Assembly: GCA_902761355.1 (NCBI GenBank)
Contig: CACWJY010000039.1
Location: 1-35,196, forward strand
Length of the DNA: 35,196 bases
Origin: Fibrobacter succinogenes
GTDB lineage: Bacteria; Fibrobacterota; Fibrobacteria; Fibrobacterales; Fibrobacteraceae
Direction of reading: 5' to 3'
The notes beneath the pieces are model-generated. The model worked only from the letters and a program-made list of their open reading frames with translations. It ran no database searches and had not been told where the DNA came from. This document shows positions 1 to 8,634 of the stretch, in pieces (position 1 is the stretch's first letter; every line of letters starts with the position of its first letter). The position numbers and the translations under genes are program-made.

Positions 1-876
1 AATCAGTTCAGGGAATTCGCGGAGGGTTTCCACCACTTCACCTGCACGTTCACCGCAAGCGGCCAAGATCACGATATCCACGTCGGCGTAGCGGCTCATA
101 AGCTGCTGAAGCACGGTCTTGCCAGCACCGAAGGGGCCCGGCGTACAGAACGTACCGCCCTGCATCACGGGGAAGAACGTATCGATAATGCGCTGCTGCA
201 TGGTCAAAGGCTTGCTCGGGCGCAGGCGTTCTTCATAGGCCTTGATCGGCATCTTCACCGGCCAGGTCTGCACCATGGTCACGTCCTGGGTTTCGCCCTT
301 GTCATTCTTGAGCTTAGCGACAACCGTTTCGACAGTGAATTCGCCAGCAGCAGAAACAGATTCCACAGTCCACTTACCGAGCAGGCGGAACGGCACCATA
401 ATGCGGTGCGTGAACACGCCTTCGGGAACGGTGCCGAGCGTATCGCCGGCAACAACCACATCGCCCACCTTCGCGACCGGGGTAAAAGCCCACTTCTTGT
501 CGCGCGGGAGCGCCTTCAAATACTTACCACGCTGCAGGAAGAAGCCGCATTCTTCGGCAAGCTTCGGGAGCGGGTTCTGCAGACCGTCAAAGACCTGGGT
601 CAAAAGGCCGGGGCCAAGTTCTACGGACAAAAGTTCGCCGGTGAATTCCACCTCGTCACCCGTCTTAAGACCCGTGGTGTCTTCGAACACCTGGAGTTCG
701 GCGTAGTCTCCGCGAATACGGATGACTTCGCTCTTAAGGGGGATAACTTCGGACTTGCCGTCCTTGTTTTTCTGAGTAAGCTTGGCATAAGCCACTTCGT
801 TCTGGGACACGGCGGTTTCGAACTTGACACGGATCAAGTTTCCGTTCACGCCGATGATTTTTCCGATACTAGCCAT
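1..876 (-). CDS. atpA: V-type ATP synthase catalytic subunit A (N-terminal 292 codons; continues off the left edge)
   Basis: Catalytic nucleotide-binding subunit of the V1 head of a V/A-type rotary ATPase, which couples ATP hydrolysis or synthesis to ion movement across the cytoplasmic membrane. The visible part has the beta-barrel start (MASIGKIIGVNGNLIRVKF), the long non-homologous insert typical of A subunits, and the P-loop GPFGAGKT at residues 247-254 (family form GPFGSGKT). It starts at an ATG preceded by GGAGG about 10 bases upstream, and follows the DUF2764 gene by 17 bases in the same operon. The C-terminal half, with the rest of the active site, lies outside the window. V-type rather than F-type is supported by the E and DUF2764 genes just upstream. 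Confidence 0.95.
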   Translation of the reverse strand, partial: MASIGKIIGVNGNLIRVKFETAVSQNEVAYAKLTQKNKDGKSEVIPLKSEVIRIRGDYAELQVFEDTTGLKTGDEVEFTGELLSVELGPGLLTQVFDGLQNPLPKLAEECGFFLQRGKYLKALPRDKKWAFTPVAKVGDVVVAGDTLGTVPEGVFTHRIMVPFRLLGKWTVESVSAAGEFTVETVVAKLKNDKGETQDVTMVQTWPVKMPIKAYEERLRPSKPLTMQQRIIDTFFPVMQGGTFCTPGPFGAGKTVLQQLMSRYADVDIVILAACGERAGEVVETLREFPELI

Positions 877-893
877 TGAAAATGGACCTCCGG

Positions 894-1451
894 TCATTCC
901 TGCTCCGCCGCAGAGGCGTATGCAGGATCGTTTGCATTAATAACATTCAATACGGCGCTGTCGCCTGCAGCTTCGGTCAGGCGAGCCCAGCGTTCACAAA
1001 TCTTCAGCTTAATTGCATATGCATAAACATGCTTGACGGTACCCTCGCCTACACCAGCAAGCGAGTCCACAAGCCAGAAACGGGCCTTGTCGATATCCTG
1101 CTCTTTTTCCATAGGATTCGACTTGGCAAACGCGTCCTGAATCATCTTTGCGAAAGTGACATCGTAGCCCGGGAAGGACTTGTCCGTAAAACGGACATCG
1201 GGCCCCCACGCAGCAGCGCGGAGCCTACCCGAAACGTTCTTCATCTGGATTTCGTGGGCCTTGTAGGCACGAACGAATTCGTCGTCACATTCTTCGCATT
1301 CACCGTCATCGAGAAGGGCGTCCAAAGCGGAGATTTCCGAATCGGACAGCACACCGATGCAGCGGTGACGGAACTCTTCCATGGAGAGAGGCGGGACGTC
1401 GCCCATCTCGATCATCGGAAGAGAAGCCATCAGGTAAGAAGGAGAGCTCAT
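894..1451 (-). CDS. DUF2764 family protein of the V-ATPase operon
   Basis: A 185-residue soluble protein without signal peptide or membrane segment. The N-terminus (SPSYLMASLPMIEMGDVPPL then SMEEF) has the form typical of DUF2764, a family encoded between the E and A subunit genes of bacterial V-type ATPase operons, as in Chlamydia. Its biochemical role is not established; a peripheral or stalk-related part of the complex is a reasonable inference from position alone. It lies 7 bases after atpE and 17 bases before atpA, so the three are almost certainly cotranscribed. The product is acidic, with a C-terminal AEQE. The family assignment is from remembered sequence pattern and gene order. Confidence 0.8.
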   Translation of the reverse strand: MSSPSYLMASLPMIEMGDVPPLSMEEFRHRCIGVLSDSEISALDALLDDGECEECDDEFVRAYKAHEIQMKNVSGRLRAAAWGPDVRFTDKSFPGYDVTFAKMIQDAFAKSNPMEKEQDIDKARFWLVDSLAGVGEGTVKHVYAYAIKLKICERWARLTEAAGDSAVLNVINANDPAYASAAEQE

Positions 1452-1458
1452 CGCTAAC

Positions 1459-2061
1459 CTACTTGGCCTGGGCAGCGGCGTTTACAACGCGGGAAAGTTG
1501 CGGACGGAGCAGGGCCGAGAGAGCATCGGCCATGGCCGCTTCAGTAAATTCGTGAGTGACCTTGCCGCCATCGAGCTTGACGCGGAAGCCGAACTTAACG
1601 CCCTTGTCGCTTTCGACCTTAACGCCGGCGGAAAGCTGCTTGGCAAACTCGCCCATCACAAAGGAGCTGAGCTTGCGGGCATCGGCGTCGGAGAAATCCA
1701 CTTCGATGTCAGAGGAATAGTTCTTAGCAAGGGTCAAAAGCATTTGCTTCACGGTAGATTCGTCCAGGGACTTTTCCACCTGGAGGTTCAGCAAATCCAT
1801 AATCATCTTTTCAAGGTTCTTGCCTACCGAAAGCAGGAGGTCGCGGGCAGACTGTTCCAGAGTGCGTTCGCTGCGTTCCGTAAACGCTTCGGCGTCCTTA
1901 TCGGCCTTTTCGAGCTTGGCGCTCGCTTCGGCTTCAGCCGCCTTCACGATTTCTGCCGCTTTGTCCTTGGCGCGGGCGATAATTGCCGCAGCCTCGGTTT
2001 CTGCTTTATCGACAGCATCTTTCTGGATGCGTTCCATAAGGTATTGCAAGTCTTCTGCCAT
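1459..2061 (-). CDS. atpE: V-type ATP synthase subunit E
   Basis: Peripheral-stalk subunit of the V/A-type ATPase; E pairs with another stalk subunit to hold the V1 head against rotation. The 200-residue product fits the family: a long charged N-terminal helix, likely coiled coil, at about residues 5-85 and rich in Ala, Glu and Lys (for example AEDLQYLMERIQKDAVDKAE), followed by a compact mixed C-terminal domain. It is the first gene of the operon on this strand. A GGAG ribosome site lies about 9 bases before the ATG. The region upstream to position 2345 has no gene and probably holds the operon promoter. Confidence 0.88.
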   Translation of the reverse strand: MAEDLQYLMERIQKDAVDKAETEAAAIIARAKDKAAEIVKAAEAEASAKLEKADKDAEAFTERSERTLEQSARDLLLSVGKNLEKMIMDLLNLQVEKSLDESTVKQMLLTLAKNYSSDIEVDFSDADARKLSSFVMGEFAKQLSAGVKVESDKGVKFGFRVKLDGGKVTHEFTEAAMADALSALLRPQLSRVVNAAAQAK

Positions 2062-2295
2062 ATATCATCTCCAATATCGTTCCAAAGGTCTTTGAATAGC
2101 AAAAAATGCACCAAAAGAGCCTTTTGGGAAAATTTTGATACTAATATACAAGTAATTTTGGCTAAAAGTTCAAAAAATCGGCAAAAAATTGCAAATTTTT
2201 AGATTAACAACGAATTAATCCCGACTAAATGCAACAAAAAATGTAAAAAGAAGTTAACAATGTAACAAAGCACTCCAAAAGTGTAAAAAGGGCCC
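2062..2295 (-). promoter_or_regulatory. Upstream region of the V-ATPase operon with a leader hairpin
   Basis: AT-rich noncoding stretch between the thioesterase terminator and atpE. Read on the minus strand, a weak promoter-like box TATATTAG lies at 2141-2148. It is followed by a perfect 7-bp inverted repeat, CCAAAAG/CTTTTGG (2111-2117 and 2121-2127, 3-base loop), and then a run of six T before the ribosome site. Hairpin plus T-run in the leader could be an attenuator, but no leader peptide or ligand site was recognised. The promoter position is inferred. Confidence 0.35.
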
Positions 2296-2330
2296 GTATA
2301 GACGCCTCCCAAAAGGCTTTGCGTCTACAC
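2291..2330 (-). terminator. Likely intrinsic terminator of the thioesterase gene
   Basis: Inverted repeat TAGACGC/GCGTCTA (2299-2305 and 2321-2327), extendable by three pairs including one G-T. Read on the minus strand it lies about 20 bases after the thioesterase stop and is followed shortly by GGGCCC and five T. Confidence 0.55.
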
Positions 2331-2345
2331 GTAAAACAACAAGAC

Positions 2346-2780
2346 TTACTTGCCTTCTATGTAGAGTCTTCTCATCTCGTCGGTAATTGCCATGGGGCGT
2401 CCACGATTCAAATCGACCAGGACCCACTGAGTTTCGGACTCAAAAATCACCTTGCCATCAGAGACGCGTTCAAAGCGGCACTTGCGCAAACTGGCCACTT
2501 TACCATAAGCGGCTACCCACGTGGTTCCGCGGATTTCATCACCCAAAAAAGCCTGATTCTTGTATTCCACATGCTGCACATGAATCATCCAGCCAGCACC
2601 AAGGCTACGCATCAGTTCAGTACCACCAACCGAATCGGAATGGGCAATCGCAATATCCTGAATCCACTGCACCGACCACACATTGTTAAAATGATGGTTG
2701 TCGTCAATCATTTCAGGCGTCACTTTAAAAAGTTGCGTAAATTCCATCGGGTTCACAGTTTCTTCCATCGCAATAGCCAT
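2346..2780 (-). CDS. Acyl-CoA thioesterase, hotdog (4HBT) family
   Basis: A 144-residue single-domain hotdog protein likely to hydrolyse an acyl-CoA or acyl-ACP thioester in the cytoplasm. The N-terminal part matches the 4HBT/YbgC-type pattern: MIDDNHHFNNVWSVQWIQD corresponds to the family signature D-x-x-x-H-x-N-N with an aromatic residue before the central helix. Later strands carry VQHVEYKNQAFLGDEI and ETQWVLVDLNRGRP, as in acyl-ACP thioesterase-like proteins. It starts at an ATG with GGAG eight bases upstream; an internal ATG four codons later is possible. It is a single gene transcribed away from glgB. Substrate cannot be told from sequence. Confidence 0.82.
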   Translation of the reverse strand: MAIAMEETVNPMEFTQLFKVTPEMIDDNHHFNNVWSVQWIQDIAIAHSDSVGGTELMRSLGAGWMIHVQHVEYKNQAFLGDEIRGTTWVAAYGKVASLRKCRFERVSDGKVIFESETQWVLVDLNRGRPMAITDEMRRLYIEGK

Positions 2781-2967
2781 AAGGTCTCCGCTAAAATCAT
2801 TTATCCGTTAAAAAAATAGATTTATTTTAAATGTCTCTCACGATTTTATAAGTTTAAATTATATTTACAGCACGAAAAGTTATAATAGGATAGATTGCTT
2901 CGTCCCCTTACGTGTCCGCACAAAGACGATGTAAAGGAACTGGTTTCGTATCTATAAGGAGTTTTGT

Positions 2968-5184
2968 ATGGAATGGAATGACTTCACGAGCCTTACATCG
3001 GAAGACATGCGCGCCATTTGGGATTTTAACACAAAGGATCCGTTCTCCATTTTAGGATTGCATCCCTTAAATACAGACCGCGGTGTAAAAACCGTGATTC
3101 GTACCTACCAACCGCAGGCTAGCTTTATTCGTGGCGAATCCTGTGACGGCGAGTACGAGTTCGACTTCATGAAACTTGGCAACACGGGATTTTTCGAAGC
3201 CGTTCTTGACAAGGAATACGAACCGTTCTTCTATAACCTGATTATCAAGCAGGATGACGGCAACGAATACACACTGACCGATCCGTACGCATTTCTCCCC
3301 GTCCTTAGCGATTTTGACCGTCACCTGATTTCGAGTGGCACGCATTACGAACTTTACCGCAAGCTGGGCGCAAACCTTGTAGAACACCAGGGCTTTAAGG
3401 GCGTACACTTTGCCGTTTGGGCACCGAACGCCCGCGCGGTCTCCGTAGTCGGTAGCTTTAACAGCTGGGACGGCCGCCGCCACCAGATGCGCATGCTCGG
3501 CAGCACCGGTATTTGGGAAATTTTCATTCCGAACATTGGCGAAGGCGAACTCTACCGTTTCGAAATTCATGGTGCCGACGGTAATCTGCACGTGAAGGTG
3601 GACCCGCTCGCAAAACTCAGCGAAGTCCGTCCGGCAACCGCCTCCATTACCACGCATCTTGACGGATACGAATGGGGCGACGACCTCTACATGGCCACCC
3701 ACTGGGCAACCAAGGTCTTCGGTTCGCCGATGAACATTTACGAAGTTCATGCTGGCTCCTGGCGTCGCGATCCCGCAAATCCGGACCGCTTCCTCAACTG
3801 GGACGAACTTGCCGAAACCTTGATTCCGTACCTCAAGGAAATGGGCTACACGCACGTGGAATTCTTGCCGCTTGCCGAACACCCGCTCGACGAATCCTGG
3901 GGCTACCAGGTGACCGGTTACTACTCCCCCACGAGCCGCTACGGCACACCCGACCAGTTCCGCCACTTTGTGGACCTTTGCCACCAGAACGAAATCGGCG
4001 TGATTGTGGACTGGGTTCCTGCACACTTCCCGAAGGACGCACACGCTCTCGGACGTTTCGACGGCACCGCCTGTTACGAACACGCCGACCCGCGCCAGGG
4101 CGAACACCCGCACTGGGGCACCTACATCTTTAACCTGGGCCGTAACGAAGTCAAGAACTTCTTGATTGCAAACGCCATGTACTGGCTCAAGGAATTCCAC
4201 TGCGACGGCTTGCGCGTCGACGCCGTGGCATCGATGCTTTACCTCGACTACGGTAAGGGCCCCGGCCAGTGGGTCCCGAACAAGGACGGCGGCAACATCA
4301 ACTACGATACGCTCGAATTCCTGAAGCACCTGAACAGCATCATGGGCCGCCTCACGCCGCATGCGATTTTGATTGCAGAAGAATCCACCAGCTTCCCGAG
4401 CATTACGCGTCCGCCTGAACAGGGCGGCCTCGGCTTCCACTACAAGTGGAACATGGGCTGGATGAACGACTTCCTGAGCTACATTCAGCACGAACCGATT
4501 CACCGTAAGTACCACCACAACCAGCTGACCTTCAGCATGGTGTACGCCTACAGCGAAAACTTCATCCAGGTGTTCAGCCACGACGAAGTAGTTCACGGCA
4601 AGGGTTCTATGCTTGGCAAGATGCCGGGCGACAACTGGCAGAAGTTTGCAAACCTCCGCCTCACCTACGCCTTCCAGTACGCGCATCCGGGCAAGAAGCT
4701 AAACTTCATGGGTAACGATTTCGGCCAGTTCCGCGAATGGAACGAAAAGCGCTCGCTCGACTGGCACCTGGTCAGCTGGGATAGCCACGGCAAGCTTTTG
4801 CAGATGATGAAGGTGCTGAACCACCTGTACAAGGAAAACGCCCCGTTCTGGGAAATCGACCACTACTACACCGGTTTTGAATGGATCTGGTGCGACGATG
4901 CCGACAATTCCATCGTGAGCTTCGTGCGTAAGGACGACCACGGGAACCAGATTCTCTGCGTGTTCAACTTCACGCCGGTGGTCCGCAACGACTACCGCCT
5001 CGGAGCCCCCACGCGCGGCAAGTGGAAAGAAATCTTCAACACCGATGCAGCTATGTTCGGTGGATCTAACGTGGGTAACTTCGGCGAAGTCTGGACGCAG
5101 GACATTCCGTGGCAGAACCGTGAATGGAGCCTCAACATCAAACTCCCGCCGCTTGCAGCAGTGTACTTCCGCCTGGAACGATAA
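2968..5184 (+). CDS. glgB: 1,4-alpha-glucan branching enzyme (GH13)
   Basis: Makes alpha-1,6 branches in glycogen by cutting an alpha-1,4 chain and reattaching it. The 738-residue length is normal for GlgB with an extra N-terminal N1 domain (about 1-125). A CBM48 module follows (about 145-235, with FAVWAPNARAVSVVGSFNSW), then the GH13 barrel (about 260-600) and a C-terminal beta domain. Catalytic residues are visible: nucleophile D418 in DGLRVDAV and acid/base E471 in LIAEEST, the same 53-residue spacing as in the E. coli enzyme; FSHDEVVHGKGSM supplies the transition-state His-Asp. Start is the ATG after AAGGAG. It stands alone between its own upstream region and a strong terminator. Fibrobacter stores glycogen, which fits. 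Confidence 0.97.
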   Translation: MEWNDFTSLTSEDMRAIWDFNTKDPFSILGLHPLNTDRGVKTVIRTYQPQASFIRGESCDGEYEFDFMKLGNTGFFEAVLDKEYEPFFYNLIIKQDDGNEYTLTDPYAFLPVLSDFDRHLISSGTHYELYRKLGANLVEHQGFKGVHFAVWAPNARAVSVVGSFNSWDGRRHQMRMLGSTGIWEIFIPNIGEGELYRFEIHGADGNLHVKVDPLAKLSEVRPATASITTHLDGYEWGDDLYMATHWATKVFGSPMNIYEVHAGSWRRDPANPDRFLNWDELAETLIPYLKEMGYTHVEFLPLAEHPLDESWGYQVTGYYSPTSRYGTPDQFRHFVDLCHQNEIGVIVDWVPAHFPKDAHALGRFDGTACYEHADPRQGEHPHWGTYIFNLGRNEVKNFLIANAMYWLKEFHCDGLRVDAVASMLYLDYGKGPGQWVPNKDGGNINYDTLEFLKHLNSIMGRLTPHAILIAEESTSFPSITRPPEQGGLGFHYKWNMGWMNDFLSYIQHEPIHRKYHHNQLTFSMVYAYSENFIQVFSHDEVVHGKGSMLGKMPGDNWQKFANLRLTYAFQYAHPGKKLNFMGNDFGQFREWNEKRSLDWHLVSWDSHGKLLQMMKVLNHLYKENAPFWEIDHYYTGFEWIWCDDADNSIVSFVRKDDHGNQILCVFNFTPVVRNDYRLGAPTRGKWKEIFNTDAAMFGGSNVGNFGEVWTQDIPWQNREWSLNIKLPPLAAVYFRLER

Positions 5185-5206
5185 AATACAGAACATATTG
5201 AAACAA

Positions 5207-5237
5207 CCGCGGGCAAATGCCTGCGGCTTTTCGTTTA
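5207..5237 (+). terminator. Intrinsic terminator of glgB
   Basis: Hairpin CCGCGGGC-AAAT-GCCTGCGG (5207-5226, one G-T pair) followed by CTTTTCGTTT, 22 bases after the glgB stop codon. Confidence 0.85.
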
Positions 5238-5260
5238 TACAGCCAGCTTATTAGCCGGGT

Positions 5261-5296
5261 ACAAAAGAACGCCCCGGCAGAGCCGAGGCGTTTCTT
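5261..5296 (-). terminator. Terminator of the GH51 gene, possibly bidirectional
   Basis: AACGCC/GGCGTT (5268-5273, 5287-5292) continuing inward as CGGC/GCCG with a three-base loop. On the minus strand it is followed by TTCTTTTG, as expected for the end of the GH51 transcript; on the plus strand the arm runs into TTTCTT. Confidence 0.7.
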
Positions 5297-5301
5297 AAAG
5301 G

Positions 5302-5330
5302 AGGATTCCGGCGGTTAAGCCGGAATGATA
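5302..5330. repeat. Intergenic palindrome of the GATTC...GAATGA type
   Basis: Perfect 8-bp inverted repeat ATTCCGGC/GCCGGAAT (5305-5312 and 5319-5326), immediately followed by GATA. It resembles palindromes at 14425, 10331 and 35041 in outline (RGATYC at the left, GRATGAY at the right), suggesting a dispersed small repeat family. Confidence 0.5.
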
Positions 5331-5334
5331 TTCC

Positions 5335-8300
5335 TTATTCCACCGTGATGAGAGTGATGGTGCGCTTGCCGACCTTGATCGGCTTGCTTACGTCAACACC
5401 CTTCTTGGCCTTCTTGGACGGATCGTTTGCCCAGCCTTCTTTGAGCTTTTCGGAGCTCTTGTCGAGAGTCTGAACAGTAGCCTTGCCCTTGAAGCCCGGG
5501 ATGTTCAACTTGAGTTCGTAGTCGCTGTACGGGCTCTTGTTGATCACGAGGAGGCTCTTCTTCTTGCCGTTTTCGGTGTAGTAGGTCGTGATGAGCGATT
5601 CCTTGTCACCGGAGATTTCGGTCTTGAGGAGCTTGCCGCGGAGAGCGTCAGAAGCCATCTGGAATGCCCAGTAGCTCGGACGCGGGCAGTTCATGCATTC
5701 TTCGGCAGAACGGGTCAGGTAACCGTAGTCACCGCCTTCCGGAGTAATGTCGTTGTGGATATCCCAGTACTGTGCGTTGTCCACGTTTTCGGTGGCCAAC
5801 ATTGCGAGGTAGTCAGCAACGAACAGACCGTTTTCGAGAGCGATGGTCTGCGGACCCGGGTTGAAGTCCACGGAGTTCCATTCGGTGAGCCACAGTTCAA
5901 TCTTCTTGTCCTTCTTGAAGTGGCTGGTCCACTTGTCAACCACCTTGTGGAGGCGGCTGTAGATAGGAACGAGGTCCTGCGGAGCAGAGAGCATGGCGAA
6001 GTCGTTTTCTTCACCGAAGTGCTGCGGATAGTGGTGAACAATGAGACCGTCGGCAATGTCGCCGGTTTCCTTGAGCACGTTGTCGTTCCACTGGCCATCG
6101 AGCACGCCGAGGACTGCAACCTTAATGGTCGGGTCAACCTTCTTCATGGCTTCGATGAACTTACGGGCGCGCTTACCATAAATGGTACCGCCGTCCTTAC
6201 CATACTTTTCGTAGTACGGGTGCCAGTTACCATAGACTTCGTTACCGATTTCCCAGTAAACGATGCCGGCCTTCTTGTCGATGTTGGTGTGCTTCACCCA
6301 AGCGGCGGCTTCCTGTTCGGTGCCGGAACCGAAGTTCACGGTGAACATGGCGTTAGAACCAGTCTTCTTCAACCAGGCGAGGAATTCGTCGGTATCGACC
6401 ATCCAGTCGTGGTTGTCGAGGATTTCCTTCCAGTGGTCGTCATCGGCACGGAGACCACCCGGATAACGGATGATGCCGTGGTTGATGCGCTTGGCGTATT
6501 CAGCAGTCTGGACCTTGAACTTCGGATTGTCGAGCATGTCGCCATCCCAAAGGGCAGCGTTGATACCGAAGAGGCCGCCAGAGATGTTCGGGTTGATCAC
6601 GTCGCCGGTACCCTTAACTTCAACCTTCACGAGAGCCGGACGTTCAGCAGCCTTAACCTGCTTCTGGTTGGTGAGCTTGATGTTGTCGATTTCGAAGCTA
6701 CCATTAGAGCCTTCTCCACCCGGTTTGAAGTCGAGAGAGACAACGCCCTTGAGGTCGAACTGACCGTTTTCCTTGGCGTTAGGCGGCTGGTAATACGGGA
6801 ACTTGGAGAAGGTGCGGAACGGCACAATCACCGTGGTGCGGCCACGAGGTACACCGGTGTTGGAAACGAAGAGTTCGTTGCCAGCATCACCGATTTGAAC
6901 CGTGATGGACTGCCATGCACGTTCGGAGTAAACGTCGAACATGATGCCCCAGTGGTTGGTCCAGTCGCGCTGCTTCATGTCGTGGTTGGCCGTATTCTTG
7001 GTAAAGTCAAGAACGAAGTCCACCCAGTCGGACATTTCGAAGTGCTTGATGTAGAGGCTGTTGCCGTCGAGCTTGGAGGTCTTGAACGGCATTTCGATTT
7101 CGGCCTTGGACTTCGGACCGAAAGACGGTTCCCACTTGTCCTTGGCGAACTTGCCTTCGAAGTCAGAAATCACGACATCCGGAGCCTTGGACTTCCAGTT
7201 ATCCCACTTGATATCCGGGTCAACCCAGTCGATATTTTCGGTGAAGGTAATCTGGTCCACAAAGATGGTCACAGGAGCCGGCTTGCCCGGTTCACCCTGG
7301 TTTTCACCCTTGCCCACAGAGAAACGGATTTCCTGAATCTTGTTCCACTGCACGTCCTTAGCAACTTCGGCCTGCTTGTTAGCGTCCCAAGCCTTACCCT
7401 TGTCGCCGAACTTCTTCAGAGGAATCTTGACGAGCTTCCAGTCCTTGCTGACCTTGGAGCCTTCGATCCAGTCGTTCAGGCTGATCTTGGTCTGGCTCTT
7501 AATGTCATTACCCTGGTTGTCGAGGATACCGACGTACACCTTTTCGCCGCCGAGCTTACCCTTGATCCAGAAGTAGAGACCGCCCTTGTTACGCACCTTG
7601 GAAAGGTCAATGTACTTGCCTTCGCCAAGAGAGTAGGTCACACCGGACCAGTCGTTGTTATCGATGTACAGGGCGAGCACGTTCGGGTTGCCCTGAGTCT
7701 TGGAGTCAGCTTCGCGCTGGGCAGAGAGACCACCGTAGCTGTAGCTGAAGCCCTTGAGCTGGTTATCGTAGAACGTACCGTTCTTGACAGGCTTAGCCTT
7801 GCCGTCGAGCTTTTCGGGGTTCTTCGGGCCGTCAATGACGTCGTTGTTTTCATCCCAGTAGACAACCTTCTTCTTCGGGGCAGCCTTCTTGTTGCCCTTC
7901 ACGATTTCGATGTTGTCGACCCAGATTTCGAAATCAGAGGCACCGCTCTTGTCGATAGAGAAGCGGATTTCTGCAATCTTGTCCCAGTCGATACGGGCCG
8001 GGAATTCAGACTTGCGGGTGTTGTCCCAGTACAAGCCACGATCCGGGAAGTCCACGAGAGGAATGGAAACCTTCTTCCAATCCGTCGTCACGGCACCGCC
8101 CTGGATGTACTTGTTCATCGGGAGAACGACCTGAGTCTTCTTGCCGTCAGAAACTTCTTCGTCCAAAAGGCCGACCTTAACGGCTTCGCCACCCTTCTTG
8201 CCCTTGATCATGAATTCGAGCTTGGAGTCGAGCATGAACTTGTTGAGGTCGAAGGTTTCGTTGTAAAGGCAAACAGAAGCACCCGAATATTCGCTCGGGT

Positions 8301-8523
8301 CAAGCTTGATGTTCAAAGCAGCCTTAGACTTGTAGCCGCCGTCTTTAGTAATGGTGATACCTTTGCTCTTGCCGCCGTATGCGTAGTCAAAGCCCCCCGG
8401 ACGATACTGTTCGTCGAAGAACTTGTAAGGAACTACGCGAGGTGCTTTCGGCTGAGCCATTGTAGCCGTCACGCCGAAGCCGAGGAGGGCGACGGTAGCG
8501 GCAGTCAATGTACGCTTCATCAT
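5335..8523 (-). CDS. cel51A: Secreted GH51 endoglucanase with three N-terminal carbohydrate-binding-like modules (endoglucanase F type)
   Basis: Cellulose-degrading glycoside hydrolase exported by a signal peptide (residues 1-23, cleavage after AMA-Q region). Three beta-sandwich modules follow, at about 30-210, 245-435 and 455-630. Each opens with a segment like FDYAYGG or FSYSYGG and closes with a DNIEI/DQITF/DNIKL strand, the pattern of CBM11/CBM30-like binding domains. The catalytic barrel (about 640-1000) has RYPGG, acid/base E762 in WEIGNE and nucleophile E881 in LTEWNS, both typical of GH51 (clan GH-A), then a short beta domain. The 1062-residue length and layout match F. succinogenes endoglucanase F as I recall it (about 118 kDa). 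Unusual: a Cys pair C943-x-x-C946 (CMNC). No C-terminal sorting domain is evident. It is transcribed in the same direction as the DsbA-like gene, with a hairpin between. Confidence 0.85.
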   Translation of the reverse strand: MMKRTLTAATVALLGFGVTATMAQPKAPRVVPYKFFDEQYRPGGFDYAYGGKSKGITITKDGGYKSKAALNIKLDPSEYSGASVCLYNETFDLNKFMLDSKLEFMIKGKKGGEAVKVGLLDEEVSDGKKTQVVLPMNKYIQGGAVTTDWKKVSIPLVDFPDRGLYWDNTRKSEFPARIDWDKIAEIRFSIDKSGASDFEIWVDNIEIVKGNKKAAPKKKVVYWDENNDVIDGPKNPEKLDGKAKPVKNGTFYDNQLKGFSYSYGGLSAQREADSKTQGNPNVLALYIDNNDWSGVTYSLGEGKYIDLSKVRNKGGLYFWIKGKLGGEKVYVGILDNQGNDIKSQTKISLNDWIEGSKVSKDWKLVKIPLKKFGDKGKAWDANKQAEVAKDVQWNKIQEIRFSVGKGENQGEPGKPAPVTIFVDQITFTENIDWVDPDIKWDNWKSKAPDVVISDFEGKFAKDKWEPSFGPKSKAEIEMPFKTSKLDGNSLYIKHFEMSDWVDFVLDFTKNTANHDMKQRDWTNHWGIMFDVYSERAWQSITVQIGDAGNELFVSNTGVPRGRTTVIVPFRTFSKFPYYQPPNAKENGQFDLKGVVSLDFKPGGEGSNGSFEIDNIKLTNQKQVKAAERPALVKVEVKGTGDVINPNISGGLFGINAALWDGDMLDNPKFKVQTAEYAKRINHGIIRYPGGLRADDDHWKEILDNHDWMVDTDEFLAWLKKTGSNAMFTVNFGSGTEQEAAAWVKHTNIDKKAGIVYWEIGNEVYGNWHPYYEKYGKDGGTIYGKRARKFIEAMKKVDPTIKVAVLGVLDGQWNDNVLKETGDIADGLIVHHYPQHFGEENDFAMLSAPQDLVPIYSRLHKVVDKWTSHFKKDKKIELWLTEWNSVDFNPGPQTIALENGLFVADYLAMLATENVDNAQYWDIHNDITPEGGDYGYLTRSAEECMNCPRPSYWAFQMASDALRGKLLKTEISGDKESLITTYYTENGKKKSLLVINKSPYSDYELKLNIPGFKGKATVQTLDKSSEKLKEGWANDPSKKAKKGVDVSKPIKVGKRTITLITVE

Positions 8524-8582
8524 ATATCGTATCCTTATGGTTGTGTTTAGTTTGATTTTGAAATTAAAATTTTTAAAGGTTC

Positions 8583-8610
8583 AAAAGTAAACCGCGACCC
8601 CAAGTCGCGT
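8583..8610 (-). terminator. Possible terminator between the DsbA-like and GH51 genes
   Basis: CGCGAC/GTCGCG (8593-8598 and 8604-8609) with a five-base loop, followed on the minus strand by GTTTACTTTTG. Weak T-tract, so readthrough into the GH51 gene is possible. Confidence 0.5.
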
Positions 8611-8634
8611 TTACAGATTGAACCAAAGACAAAA

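Noticed and set aside
3067..4686. Minus-strand open frame opposite glgB
   Set aside because: Antisense shadow of a highly conserved enzyme; no ribosome site or domain.
5755..8550. Long plus-strand open frame opposite the GH51 gene
   Set aside because: Shadow of the GH51 coding strand; composition is that of an antisense frame (Val, His, Leu, Arg rich) with no motif.
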